Shown here piece after piece: positions 10,418-21,783 of a stretch of 64,000 nt of DNA. Origin of the DNA: Haliclona indistincta (lineage: Eukaryota; Porifera; Demospongiae; Haplosclerida; Chalinidae); contig OZ024786.1 of assembly GCA_964017065.1 (NCBI GenBank), positions 14,644,940-14,708,939 on the forward strand, read 5' to 3'. The translations under genes and the position numbers were made by a program. The stretch's first letter is position 1. Every line of letters begins with the position of its first letter. The notes beneath the pieces were generated by a model. That model was not told where the DNA came from. It saw only the letters and a list, made by a program, of their open reading frames with translations, and did not search any database.

Positions 10418-11634
10418 TAGGGCTGGACCGAGAGATTTTTTTTCGCTATTATCCTTTATCGTCGATGAATGAAACTTTTGTGTAGTGACCTGCGTTTTAA
10501 CAGTCATAAACTACCTATAGAAGCAGTATAGAAGCAATTATTTTCAAGAAATGGCTCATCTGCCCCTCCGCAAGTTGTTCAGCTACAAGTAGGTACTAGT
10601 GACTAAAATTAATTTTCTACGCACAGCACGAAAAATCTTGTGCAAAAATTCTGAATTTTATCTCCTCGATTGTCAAGTATTGCGTTGTACTGTGAGCCCC
10701 GACCTCACTGCAGCTTGTAATGATACTTACAATGCGTGGGAGAAAGGGTACCCGCCACCTCAATACTTTCATGTTGTTGAGAACAATACATGAATAGATC
10801 AATACCTGACAGTAATGCATGATTGACGTGATAATGAGTTGTTGCTACCTGTACGTTAGCAACGTAACTTACTACAAGCATGCTTGAAATGATAATAGCA
10901 AATTGAGACATATTAATTATCGATATTGTCATAGCTACACCAATGCATTTTGATCCTCACTAGTAAAAAGTGAAAATGTTTTGTCTCGGTATGCAATACT
11001 TTAGCAATCCAAAAAACTTAGCTGTACTGTAAGTATGAATCAAAACATGGTCGACTTCATTCAGCAGCACACTCGATCATTAATAATTATTATTGTGCAT
11101 TGCAACATCAGCTATATAGTATAGACCCTGAATTTGTCTATACGTGTTCAACTAGTGAGGTTCGAACTGAAATTTCAAACTACAATACCCACAAACATGC
11201 AGAGTTGATAGTTACCTAGATTTTGACATCTCTAGATCTCTCAGTAGTCACTTGCACAGTTGCACAATAATAATTATATTTATAGCTGCAGTTTATTTCC
11301 CCATATGCTGAGGAGTACTGCTTTGTCCAAGTTCTGCATGGTTTGTAAATAATTTTTTGCTGGGAGACAGGCTGCATGACTGTAAGTGTTATTTAGTATT
11401 TGGCATGGAGAACAATGCTTTTACAAGGTGTGCAATAAAAGACGACCACATGATTTAACCGGTAATTAGGTAAGTACAGTCTAACTTGCAGGGAGTTAGA
11501 ACTGTTCCGTTAAGTTCAGGAGATGTTAAAACTAATACATATTCATGACCTTTGTGCACGTTTCCTTATGACTCAGTATTGTATCAAGTAGTAGTTATGC
11601 TCACGTGAGACATCTGTCTTTTTCGTCGTACGTG
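10418..11634. other. 5' flank of secreted gene B
   Basis: Paralogous to the upstream regions of the other four secreted genes. No gene recognised. Confidence 0.65.
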
Positions 11635-11643
11635 TATAAAAGG
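11635..11643 (+). promoter_or_regulatory. TATA box of secreted gene B
   Basis: TATAAAAGG 84 bases before the ATG, within the block conserved at all five secreted loci. Confidence 0.7.
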
Positions 11644-11718
11644 CCCAGTCTCTCAGGTACAATTCACAAGAAAAGTCCATAAAGACAGAAAAGACAATAC
11701 CGAAAAGCGGCCACAAAG

Positions 11719-12652
11719 ATGACTTCTTTCAAAGGAATTGTGCTGTTTGCAGCAGTTTTTATTGCTGCCTGCACAGGTAAAACTGCATGCACACAGCTAT
11801 AGCCATATTTTTGGATTGCATGCACATTTGCAGTCACAGCTAGTAGTTATTGTGGTAATTCTTCATGTTCAAGGAATTGCAGTAGGCTGCGTGGATTACG
11901 ATGGTGGACCCTCACGTCTGTGTGTGTTCATAGACGCGGGACATTCTGGTGCTTTTGGTCAAGGATGGTCATGTTCTGGTATGTAGGCATGTCATGTGCA
12001 AGCATACTGTATTACCATTATATTTTATATGCACTGTGTGCCTTTAATTTCTTCAGAGAATACCGACCGTATCGAAGTAATAGTAGACGGCAGAGTAGTT
12101 TATGATCATTGTCGAAATGGACAAGCTGCAGGTTAGTGCATATAGGCTATATGATTTCTGTATTGCAACTTAAAAATTGATATATTGATCTCAGTTTAGT
12201 TTGCTGACATATATACTTTTATTTAATATTTGAAGTGTATTCATACATTCAGCAGTGCTGCATGCATGCATCGTCTGGTTTCATCATGCAGTGTTGCTAT
12301 AACCAGCAGGCTCTACATAGCCAACCATAAAATTGACTATTATAATTATCATTCTACAGAATTAGTTGCTGAAGATCCTACAGAAGTCGTAAGTAAGTTT
12401 CACTAAGTGGTTTAAACTCCATGATGCACTGATGTAATGTTATGCAGCTGAAAGCTGTAGCATGTCTGGTGGTCAACAACTTTGCATCGTTGTTGCTTCA
12501 AGGGGGCAGAAGCAGATGTACTGTAGTTATGACCGTGAGTTACTGTGTGTAAAGTACAACATTAATTTTTTACTAATAATTTTGTTGCTCAAGATAATGT
12601 CATTTTAATGGAAGTGCAACTAGGCGGCCGCAATGTGTATTCCTGCCGATAG
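11719..12652 (+). CDS. secreted double four-cysteine-domain protein B
   Basis: Exons 11719-11776, 11874-11978, 12057-12131, 12360-12392, 12448-12534 and 12594-12652. Lengths and phases equal those of locus A, giving 138 residues. All eight cysteines of the two domains are present. Substitutions relative to A include Ala23Val, Gly29Asp, Ser32Pro, Glu40Asp and Arg42Gly, the ITVTVDS to IEVIVDG stretch, and several changes in domain 2 (for example ERLCIL to QQLCIV). The signal peptide is the same. The stop is TAG rather than TAA. Function unknown. Confidence 0.87.
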
Positions 12653-12858
12653 AAGTCAGCAGGAGTCTCTGGCTACCGGACTGCTACAATATGGCTTAAA
12701 TAATAGTATACATGCATGCATGCATTGATTCCAAATTGATTATTTTCTCTGAATCATTAATTACCTCTTTATATCTAAGCGGCACGTTCTATACACGGGA
12801 TATCCCGTTATGATCTCATGCACATTTCTTTCAGGTACCATTCCCTCTAATACAATAC

Positions 12859-13283
12859 TAGTCAGGCGTGGCCCGACCCATCGCGTCTACGGATGGGTCA
12901 GGAGACACTAGCTTATCATCGAGTTGTACACTTTGCATGAAATCGTGCAAACCAATCAGATTGCAGCAAAGGTCGCGTCACGTCCGGGTGGGTGGTAACT
13001 TAACTAAAATGTGGCGTGACAGCGTGAGAACTCTAACTCTAGATGCAAGCAAGACCGCGATTGAGCGACGATGAAATTGAAAGAGCAGCCACCAAGGCAT
13101 GCAGGAGATTGGGCTACGACAGGCTGAAAGAATAACAGTTATTACAACGTGGTTATTAACGTGATTAATTTTATTCATCACTCATTTATTGCGTAGTGCA
13201 CATGCATTCTAGAGCGACAACTCGATGACACTAGTGTCTCCTGACCCATCCGTAGACGCGATGGGTCGTGCCACGTCTGACTA
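12859..13283. mobile_element. Mutator-like MITE, TAGTCAGGCG family
   Basis: Same termini and position as the element at 8217. The left flank ends ATACAATAC and the right flank begins CTACAATAC, a 9-base duplication with one or two changes. Directly followed by the RING relic unit. Confidence 0.8.
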
Positions 13284-13291
13284 CTACAATA

Positions 13292-13790
13292 CCTGTAGTT
13301 ACCTCGTATAGCTGAACAATGAACATGCTCGACTCGCTAGTGCATGAAAAATATTATGTTATAGACTTTAATTTGCGACACATATCGATGATGTCACTAT
13401 GGTGGAGTTGGTGTTTATAAGGAGGATAGAGGAGTATCTGAAGTGTGCTATCTGTCTGGAGTTGTTCTAGGGCGGGTGAAACCCACCCTGTCAACACACG
13501 TTCTGTCAAGAGTGAGTATACAGCACTCTCTGATAGAGGAGCACCACTCACTGTATGAAGAGTCCTGTGTGCGAGGGGGGCGGGGCTACTGCCTGTGAAC
13601 AAATATGCTCTGCAAGGCGACTCAAGAGATTATAGTGCAACGAGAGGACAATGGTGGACCACACCAGCTAGTCGAGTGTATAAGTCGTGTGGGGAACAGG
13701 CCGGACCAGTGGTTGCATGGTGTGAGTACTGTTCACATGATACCATGCATGATCTAAAAATAGCTTCATTATTGATTTTTTGGGTATAAT
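13292..13790 (+). pseudogene. RING/B-box relic 1
   Basis: A TRIM 5' fragment of a separate subfamily whose N-terminus reads L-V-F-I-R-R-I-E-E-Y-L-K-C-A-I-C-L-E-L-F. It has a TAG directly after that Phe (near 13468), where other copies have CAG. Further frameshifts follow through the RING and B-box 1. Homology to TRIM genes stops near 13740 and sequence shared with relics 2-4 continues downstream. Non-functional as a TRIM. Confidence 0.8.
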
Positions 13791-14723
13791 ATAATTTTTT
13801 ATACACGCCCGCACAAATTAATAATGTCAGGTGGTCTCATACCATACCACTGGAAATTTTTGGTCCTATAATGTGGGAATAGCCAATCAGATTAAATCAA
13901 TTTTGATGCGGATTTTAACATTTTAACAACACACACTGAAGTAGACACGATAATTTAGTGGCTGCTCAAGATAACAAACTGATGAATGGATCGAAGGATA
14001 ATGCTGCTATGGATCGAGGGAACATAGTCTATGATCTACTGAACTCATGGTAACACACACGATTAGTGCTCCTCAACTTGAACAGACTTTTGCATTGAGA
14101 CTACAATCTATCCTATGTACTCATCCAGTCTGGATAAAGAAGAAATTTAAACACGTGTATTCGCTAAGCAAGTTGGGATTTCATGCATGCATCGATTAGT
14201 GCCCAGTATAAAGACTATTTTTGGTCATATTTTATTGATCACTTCAACCCATCTGTCTTATGTTCTATTCACATCTGATCTCCTGTCTTTGTTCTAACTG
14301 TATTTCCTCCTTTTCTAATTCACCTAACTTTACTCTAGATGTTAATTTTTTTAAAGGCAGTCTCACTACATGTCTGGCTGTCATTCAGTGCCAACTTCAG
14401 TTCCTGTTACTTATGTATCTCTTTTTTTGGTTTGTCACCACTAATTCAATTATTCAATTATTGCATCCTTACTGTCAGTAAAGTGGAACATGCCCTACTC
14501 CTGCTCTCTTGCCTGGATCAGGTGTAAACTCTCCTTCTCTTTGTTACGATCATCGATCCAGTGTTTGAGAGGCTCCAGGTCATCTCCTCACACTCCTATG
14601 CATCTCTGCCATAGGCTATGGTATATTCTTCTATTTCCTACTTTGTATCATCACTTGGAATCATTATATTTTTATCCCTTAAAAAAATTGTTTCATCATT
14701 AAAAAAAAAATCTTCAATTATTA
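13791..14723. other. duplicated non-coding flank of RING relic 1
   Basis: Matches the sequence after the relics at 35870-36600, 49660-50150 and 63360-64000. T/C-rich, with no supported gene. Confidence 0.6.
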
Positions 14724-15566
14724 GGGAGACACGGTAGTGTCTCCCTATGTAGGGATGAACGAGAAAACAAGATGGCGGCTACATACAATGTATTAGCGTT
14801 CAAACGCTGATATTTCGCCTGGTGTTGAATTTTATACGTCTTTAGACACTTAGATCTGCTCTCTGGCGTTGCCCCATCTTACAGTAGCAAGGAGATTGCT
14901 CGAAATTGTTACTAAAGTGACGAACCTGGAAACGGTGAAAATCGAGTTTCGTCATCTTCGTTTTCTTCTTTCTTTCTTCTTCTTTCTTTCTTTCTTTCTT
15001 CCACTCGCCTAGCGCCTTTACGCGAGCAGTGCCGAGACCAAAACATCCACGAACAGTCGTGAAATTCTCCTGGCATGTGCCTTTTGAGCTTTGTTTTTAG
15101 CGTAACGGCGATCTAAGTTCCGCGATTTCTCGATCGTGATCCATTGTCAGCTTAGTGTTAGACGCCATTATTGTGATTGCGCAATACGCACGTGACCAAG
15201 CAATGGGTAGCGCACGTGACCAAGCAGCTAAAGCATCGCTGCGCCGTGTGGATCACTATCACGGAGAACACACACCCGGCATTTGTCTGGAGTCTTCGAA
15301 GAACGTTAAGCTCGTGTAGGATCGCCATTCTGCACTTGCTAGATAATTATAACCGCTGTGTAGGTCTACAACAAGTGTGGGCGGGGCTCGTATGCACTGC
15401 ATGCATGCGTAGGCGACTAGGCAGACCCGATACGTACAGCTTAACAATTGTAGCTACAAATTAAATTTTAAGAAAAGCCATCAACAACAGGAATACTAAA
15501 CTAATGGTGGAAACAAAGACTTCTCTGTACATGCATGATATTGAACTGCACTTCACTAAAAAGAAA

Positions 15567-15975
15567 AAAGGACACAAACAAGAAATTAAAAAGATTTCTA
15601 TCGAAATCAAAAGGATGTAGTGATGAAGAAATCTACTACTGGTTCACAATGTAAACCAACAAGGAACAAGCATAAAATGGTAACACGATTGACTTGCTAA
15701 CAGACCATAGATCCCTACGTCAGTGGCTGTACATAAGATCAATATTTTGTCACAAGCTGAATTCTATTCAAAGTGTCAGTCAACAATAAATAGCTTAACT
15801 AGCTATAGTCTGGCCACAGCAGCCACTGATGTAGGGATCTATGGTCTGTTAGCAAGTCAATCGTGTTACCATTTTATGCTTGTTCCTTGTTGGTTTACAT
15901 TGTGAACCAGTAGTAGATTTCTTCATCACTACATCCTTTTGATTTCGATAGAAATCTTTTTAATTTCTTGTTTGT
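15567..15975. repeat. palindrome nested in composite element
   Basis: Arms of about 150 bases (for example GACTTGCTAACAGACCATAG and its complement) around a loop at about 15731-15821. A second copy is at about 47564-47945. Confidence 0.8.
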
Positions 15976-16029
15976 ATGTGCTGTAGAGCCAGAAACAATA
16001 ATATTAACAAGTAAAGTAAAAAAGCTTTA

Positions 16030-16530
16030 ATAAAAAAAAACTGAAAAGTGTAGGGATGACTCTTAAAAAAGGAAAGGAACAAGATGGGATGATGCTTGCA
16101 AAAGTAAAGGAACAAGATGGAATAATGCTTGCAAATGTAAAAGTCCCAAGTATCCCTACATCAGCGGCTTGTTGCGACAACGTGCAACTGACAATTGCGG
16201 AATCATCTTCCTATACATTTACAACCATCAATTACTTTATCGGACTGCATCCTCCAGACACAGCTACCTGCAGCATATTTACAACTGTCAACTACTTCAT
16301 CGGACTGCGTCCTCCAAACACAGATATCTCTAGTTATTTAGAACCGTCAATTATGTCATCGGACTGCGTCCTCCTTCAAGCTGCTGATGTAGGGATACTT
16401 GGGACTTTACATTTGCAAGCATTATTCCATCTTGTTCCTTTACTTTTGCAAGCATCATCCCATCTTGTTCCTTTCCTTTTTTAAGAGTCATCCCTACACT
16501 TTTCAGTTTTTTTTATTAAAGCTTTTTTAC
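16030..16530. repeat. palindrome with central tandem triplication
   Basis: Arms of about 130-140 bases (GTAGGGATGACTCTTAAAAA and its complement). The centre, about 16210-16375, holds three copies of a unit of about 55 bases containing ATCGGACTGCRTCCTCC. Confidence 0.75.
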
Positions 16531-17824
16531 TTTAATTGTTCCTGTTACTTTTTTGATCACTACCAGTTTGAACTTATTCTATGTTAGATGCTATTTCATT
16601 TTGACAACTCTGTGAGCAGCAGTTACTAGTCTAGGATGCAGATGTGAACGTGCACGGGTCTTGAGAGTAAGGAGTGTGGTCTAAAATAATCATTTAATAT
16701 TACCAATCATTCAATGAAAGGTTTAAAATATCAAGTTCATGTATGATTTGACAACATGATAATTGTTAGTACTGTAATGGATGAAGAGACTAATACTGAC
16801 AACTCGATCATGATGCTGCAAGCCTAAATAGTTGGACCACGCCTAGTAGAATCTTGTTGATGCCAATATCACACTCACAGTGGCTTCTAGTCCTTACGCT
16901 GCGTGGTGTAGGAACCTTTCTGTGCGTAGGTAAGCGGCGCCGGTACAGTACTCAGCTCCGCGGCGGTTCACGTCTGGGCATGTCAGTTTTAACCAGCCAT
17001 CTAAAGCTTTAATTTAACAAACAGATCAGTGTTACTTAGAGTATAGTACAGCTCTAGACAAATTTCATACCTCTGGCTTGCGCGCTCAAGCGTCCAGACC
17101 AGAGACAAACGAAGTATCCATCGAGATAGCTGCAAACCTGATGTGGGCGGAGTCAATAATATGTAGCGACAAGAGGGTTAATTATTTAATGGCGTCTTCA
17201 GTCCAAAACGGTCTAACAACCATGTTTTTCAAGGATTACTCGCTTCTGGTAGTGTTTAATGCCTATCAAAGACGTAAGTGCACTATTCCAGGTATATACA
17301 CGTGCAATTGTGATGGTTTGGTAGTGATTCGTTCACTCAGGACAGCGCCAGGCTTACTGAAAGAAGAAAGAAGAAGAAGAAGAAAGAAGATGAACAATTC
17401 GCGTGGGCGGCGATTTCTGTTTACCACTTTAGAAACGTCTGCCCGCTTCGCCAAAGGTATTTCCATGCTCAGAACAATCGCCTGATCAATCCTAGATGTC
17501 TGGAATCTCGATAAACGCTACAACAGCCAAGATCTGCAACGACCTCCCTGAGACTGAGTCGCCATCTTGATTTTCGTCGACAAGCAAGCAGTCCCGGCGA
17601 CTTTCTTAGACTTCCTACAAGCGCTCGCACTTCAGATTCTCTTAGAGATAGTGAAAATGCAGTAGAAATGTATAACAGTAGAGATATGTGCGAAAACTCA
17701 TTTTCACACATGAGTAGCCGCCATCTTAGTTCGAGGTCATCCCTACATATCATTGCCGATCGGCAATGATAATAATTTCCAACTGAGTGCAAATGATTTT
17801 TATTATTTCAATAGTGCAGATCAT

Positions 17825-18955
17825 CACCGAATATGCTATTGACCATACAGTTCCTTTGATGAGTTCCCTTGATGAGTCCTTCACATGTGCGACTGAATGA
17901 GATGTTCGTCTTAGGTCGGCTGTCTCTTAATTTCTCACCTGTTTCATGCTCTGCTATTGAATGCCCCCGCTCTGGTATTGAAGATATCGCTCTGATAGTG
18001 TGTCGTTTATGGTTGACGGGCAATCAGTGTCTCAGTTCACAAATGTTGCAAGAAAGGTGCACATTTTCTTGTTTCAGCTTATATTGAGCCGTACATAAAT
18101 GTGCGGTATGAGCCTGTTGTTAATGAAGAAAATAACTCAAATGTTGCTGCTCATCTCGAAATGAAAAGACCATCTGCAGGTGCTGCTCAATTGCTTTATC
18201 ACCGCTCTGTTAATCCACAGTCCTTGACGAGACAATCATCAGCTCAACCTCCTAGGCATCACTTTCAACGAGCTCATCAGCTCGGTAGACAAACTGGTGC
18301 TCAACTGCTTAGTCTGTCAGAACTGCAGAAAAGACGTACTGCAACTCTATCTCAAGCTGCTCAACCTCCTAGACAAGTCTTGCCATTAGCTACTCAAGCC
18401 ACCAATCGTTCTTCCACTCTTGCATATGCAGCCGCTGGACCCTCATCACGAACTGTTGGAAGACGACCATTAAAACGTGCACATGCTCGAACACAGAAAT
18501 TGCAACAATTGTCAAAGTTTCAAAGAGATGAGTTTGCTAGAGCTGCAGAGTATTGCCAAGCAGCACAAATCCAGCATCAGCCTGCTAAACCCATACGTCA
18601 GCTACTTGAACACAAATTTCAGTCTTTTCCAACAGCAGAGCCAGGAGTATTTGCTGTAATACCTGTGCCATTACAACCATCTGAGCGAGAGTCTTCTGAC
18701 GACAGCTCCGAAGAACCTGATGGGAACGTTGCATTGAAGCTGGTGTCTTGTGATGGAGGCATTGTACAAGAAGAAACAGCCAAGGAGGAAAATGCAGTTG
18801 GATGCTTTACTGAGTTGGTCGAGGAGTCAGATGAGCTATCGTGGATAGTAACTATCAGCGTACCGTGTCTACCAGACTATCAAACACTAGTAGTGAGATA
18901 CAAAATGACTGGAATCATTGCATCTGAAACTGCAGAAGTGACTTATAAATTTTGA
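17825..18955 (+). pseudogene. TRIM 2', 5'-truncated copy of the Pro/Gln-rich TRIM
   Basis: Matches the 3' half of the gene at 21784, from its residue 338 or so onward. RING, both B-boxes and the coiled coil are missing. What precedes it (17770-17825) resembles TRIM upstream sequence near 36640-36720, so an internal deletion joined promoter-side DNA to the 3' half. A frameshift near 18000-18030 separates the first segment from an open 284-codon stretch (18101-18955). That stretch carries the Pro/Gln-rich insert and the end of the beta domain (D-E-L-S-W-I-V). It might be expressed as a fragment, but a pseudogene is more likely. Confidence 0.8.
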
Positions 18956-19040
18956 AAAGCGTATTTGGTGTTTCGTATAATGCTATAGTAGTTTGTACAA
19001 ATTTAATTTGACCGCAAAATAAATCGCATCATGTGACGAC

Positions 19041-19050
19041 TGACTCAGCA
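19041..19050 (+). promoter_or_regulatory. NF-E2/Maf-like site before TRIM 2
   Basis: TGACTCAGCA, 4 bases before the ATG, as in the paralogous modules at 563 and 24041. Confidence 0.45.
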
Positions 19051-19054
19051 TATA

Positions 19055-20884
19055 ATGGGTGATCTGAAGTGCGGTATCTGTCTGGAGTTGTTCCAGGACC
19101 CGCGGAGTCTGCCCTGTCTACACACGTTCTGTCGAGAGTGTATACAGCGCTCACTGAACGAGGAGAACCACTCACTGAAGTGTCCCGTGTGCCGCGCTAA
19201 ACACGAGCTAAGCGATGGGGCGGGGCTCCTACCTGTGAACCAATATGCTCTACAAGAACTACCACTCAAGAGACTACAGCAGCAACGAGAGAACAATGGT
19301 GGACCACACCAGCTAGTCGAGTGTAAGTCGTGTGGGGAACAGGTTGTAATGGTTGCTTGGTGCTATGAATGTGACGCCATGATCTGCCAATCGTGTGTAG
19401 CATCGCACAAGAAATTAGCTATTTTTCGAGAACACCGCGTTGCAAAGATACCAGCAGAAGGAGAAACTGAGGTTGTTCCTAGAGCTTCTTCAGCAATACT
19501 GGCAATTCCTAAATGTCTGATACATATTGACCAAAACTTGAAGCACTACTGTATTCCATGCTCTGAGTTAGTTTGCTCTGATTGCCTATTGACTGGTAGT
19601 CATGCTGGACATGAGCACAGCTTGGTTGATGAGGCACGTCGTAGCTTGGAGACTGAGGTCAAGGAATTTGGTAGTTTAGTAAAAGAAAAGAATGAAGAAT
19701 TCACCAATTACCTGGAGAAGGCTAGTAAGGCTGAAGGCAAGGCACTAGAGTATAGTGAGCATATGAAGAGTAAGGTGAACAATGTGTTTGATGATATCGT
19801 AGCATCAGTAGAGGCACAGAGGAATGAAGCTCTCCAGAGTGTGTCACAAGGAGTGAAGGAGATCTGGTCACAGAAGGAGATGATGGAGGTCAGTCTGGCT
19901 CAACTAGACAGCTTCACTAGATTTGTCAACCACACCCACATGTGTACAACCGATGCAACTTTTGTATCTATGGCAACCCAATGTATCAAGTTAATGAGTC
20001 AAATCAAAAATGTCAAAGGCGATGAAATAGCTCTCAACCGAAATATGGTTGCTATTCTTCCATTGTGCAGAAATGAGGAGGATTCTCCTTTGCATGTAGA
20101 TCTTAAGGAGCTGTTTATCTTGGGTAGACCATCACTCTTCTTCGCAAGTTCTCCCGGCGAATCAGGGATTGAGAACGGAAGAAAGGTATCTATGGAAGTG
20201 GCACTGACGGTCGGAGAGAAAATCATATCTTCGAAATATCTTCGTGAACATTGCAGTCTGAATGTATTGATGTACTGGTCTACCAAGCCTGTCAAAGATG
20301 AGCCTAGTAATGATGATGATGGGGAATCTAAAAATGATGACGAAGAATCTGAAAATGATGACGAGGAATCTCAAAATGATGACGAGGAATCTGAAAATGA
20401 TGACGAGGAATCTGAAAGTGATGATGAAGATATTGAAGCAACCAAAAGTATGAAGTCAAAAAGAATCTTACTGGAATATGAATCATCGGAGGATGATGAT
20501 GAAAGACATGTTCTTACCACGAAGAACGATTCCAACTCAGACTGCATCAATGAAGATGAATCTTATAAAGTAATTTTTCAAGCTGCATTAAATTTCTTAC
20601 CGTCAAGTTCTGAAGGTGGTATTGAGAGCTTTATTGAGGAAGATGCTATCGAACTTGAGTGCTCCACAAAGTTGTTAGACGATTCAGATGGGGGGCTGGG
20701 CTGGGCTATCGATGCTGATATCCCTTGTGTGCGAAAGGATTATCAGTCACTGGTAGTTAGGTGCAAGTTGTCAGGAGCCATATCGTCTGAGACTGTACAA
20801 GTTCGATTGGAACTATTGAATAGTGCTGAAGATGATGATATGAGTTCAAACTCCACTGATGACTACATTGATTTAAGATCATAA
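19055..20884 (+). CDS. TRIM-like RING/B-box protein 2, acidic-loop type
   Basis: 609 residues, intact, single exon. RING ligands are C6, C9, C21, H23, C26, C29, C43 and C46. B-box 1 (L-V-E-C-K-S-C-G) and B-box 2 (P-K-C-L-I-H-I-D) are complete, and a coiled coil covers about 190-300. The beta domain is interrupted at about 415-500 by Asp/Glu-rich repeats (E-S-E-N-D-D-E type, DNA at 20311-20430), the longest acidic insert in the window. The tail continues past the usual end with an acidic Ser-rich segment. Starts 99 bases after the stop of the truncated TRIM at 18955; the gap has an AATAAA near 19016. A likely poly(A) signal AATAAA is at 20956. Probable E3 ligase by family. Confidence 0.92.
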   Translation: MGDLKCGICLELFQDPRSLPCLHTFCRECIQRSLNEENHSLKCPVCRAKHELSDGAGLLPVNQYALQELPLKRLQQQRENNGGPHQLVECKSCGEQVVMVAWCYECDAMICQSCVASHKKLAIFREHRVAKIPAEGETEVVPRASSAILAIPKCLIHIDQNLKHYCIPCSELVCSDCLLTGSHAGHEHSLVDEARRSLETEVKEFGSLVKEKNEEFTNYLEKASKAEGKALEYSEHMKSKVNNVFDDIVASVEAQRNEALQSVSQGVKEIWSQKEMMEVSLAQLDSFTRFVNHTHMCTTDATFVSMATQCIKLMSQIKNVKGDEIALNRNMVAILPLCRNEEDSPLHVDLKELFILGRPSLFFASSPGESGIENGRKVSMEVALTVGEKIISSKYLREHCSLNVLMYWSTKPVKDEPSNDDDGESKNDDEESENDDEESQNDDEESENDDEESESDDEDIEATKSMKSKRILLEYESSEDDDERHVLTTKNDSNSDCINEDESYKVIFQAALNFLPSSSEGGIESFIEEDAIELECSTKLLDDSDGGLGWAIDADIPCVRKDYQSLVVRCKLSGAISSETVQVRLELLNSAEDDDMSSNSTDDYIDLRS

Positions 20885-21783
20885 TTTTTGATTTTTTGTT
20901 TGATCTATTTTTGGTTAAATTTGACTTTTGTCAACATAATTATTATTATTAAGACAATAAAATATAATTCAGTATTATTATTGCTACATGTAGCAAGCTG
21001 ATAAATTTTGTATAGTGTGTATAATAATTATGTTACAACTTCACTCTGATGATAACTAGAAATTAAATAAAACATACAATTCATTCCAGTCTTGTGAGCA
21101 CTTCGTGAGTGACATTATAATAAAAGAAATCAGTTACATGTATTTAACTGCCATTAATTAACTAGTTCAGAATACTGAATTATAATCTTATATACATATG
21201 CATGAGTAATAATGATACCATGATTCTAAACCTTTATAGCATACCATGATCATAACATTAGTATAGTATTGTTGACGCTAGCTTAGAAACGTTGTTTAGT
21301 ACCAAAGGTTTTGACAGCTTTTCAGTAATCTTCAGCAGTGAATGCAAAAAAACCAGAAATATTATACCTTATAAGGAAACAAAAACTTAGGAATAATTAT
21401 ACCACATTGAAGAAGACCGAAAAGAGGTCGCAAACATTTTGAAAACCAAGCTATAATAAGGTCAACTACTAGCGTCTTATGATTCCAAACCAGGGATTTC
21501 GCCGTATACAGAGTAGCATGCTCCGTTGTCGTCTTCATGGGCTCCCTTCTAAACTGACTTTGTTGCATCTGCAGCCAAAAGCTAGCCTGCTACTCAAGCA
21601 TGGATATCATGAATTCAATTGTTCTTGCTTCAATTTTAAGCAGTTTTAACCATGCATGCATAAAAGCTGATTTTGTAAGAAGTTGATTTTTTGTGTGGAG
21701 ATCCTACCCTGGACCAGTATCATTTAATTGACCACTCCCACAAAGGTGTGATCGCAATACCGTCATATCATGTGATGATGTGA
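20885..21783. other. spacer between TRIM 2 and TRIM 3
   Basis: A+T-rich. Part of it (21066-21600) resembles 44220-45060 upstream of secreted gene D. No gene recognised. Confidence 0.6.

Larger units (their letters stand above)
14724..17757. mobile_element. composite inverted-repeat element (copy 1)
   Basis: The left end carries ATGTAGGGATGAACGAG...AAGATGGCGGCTAC. The right end, near 17700-17757, carries the inverted counterpart GTAGCCGCCATCTTAGTTCGA...CATCCCTACAT. Two long palindromes are nested inside (about 15567-15975 and 16030-16530). The first 1.25 kb recurs inverted at 47564-49104, and its terminal 240 bases also at about 43978-44216. No transposase found; short frames inside come from the palindromes. 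Confidence 0.6.

Noticed and set aside
16056..16484. 142-codon open frame in the composite element
   Set aside because: It runs through a palindrome and its central triplication, and the reverse strand mirrors it; no family resemblance.
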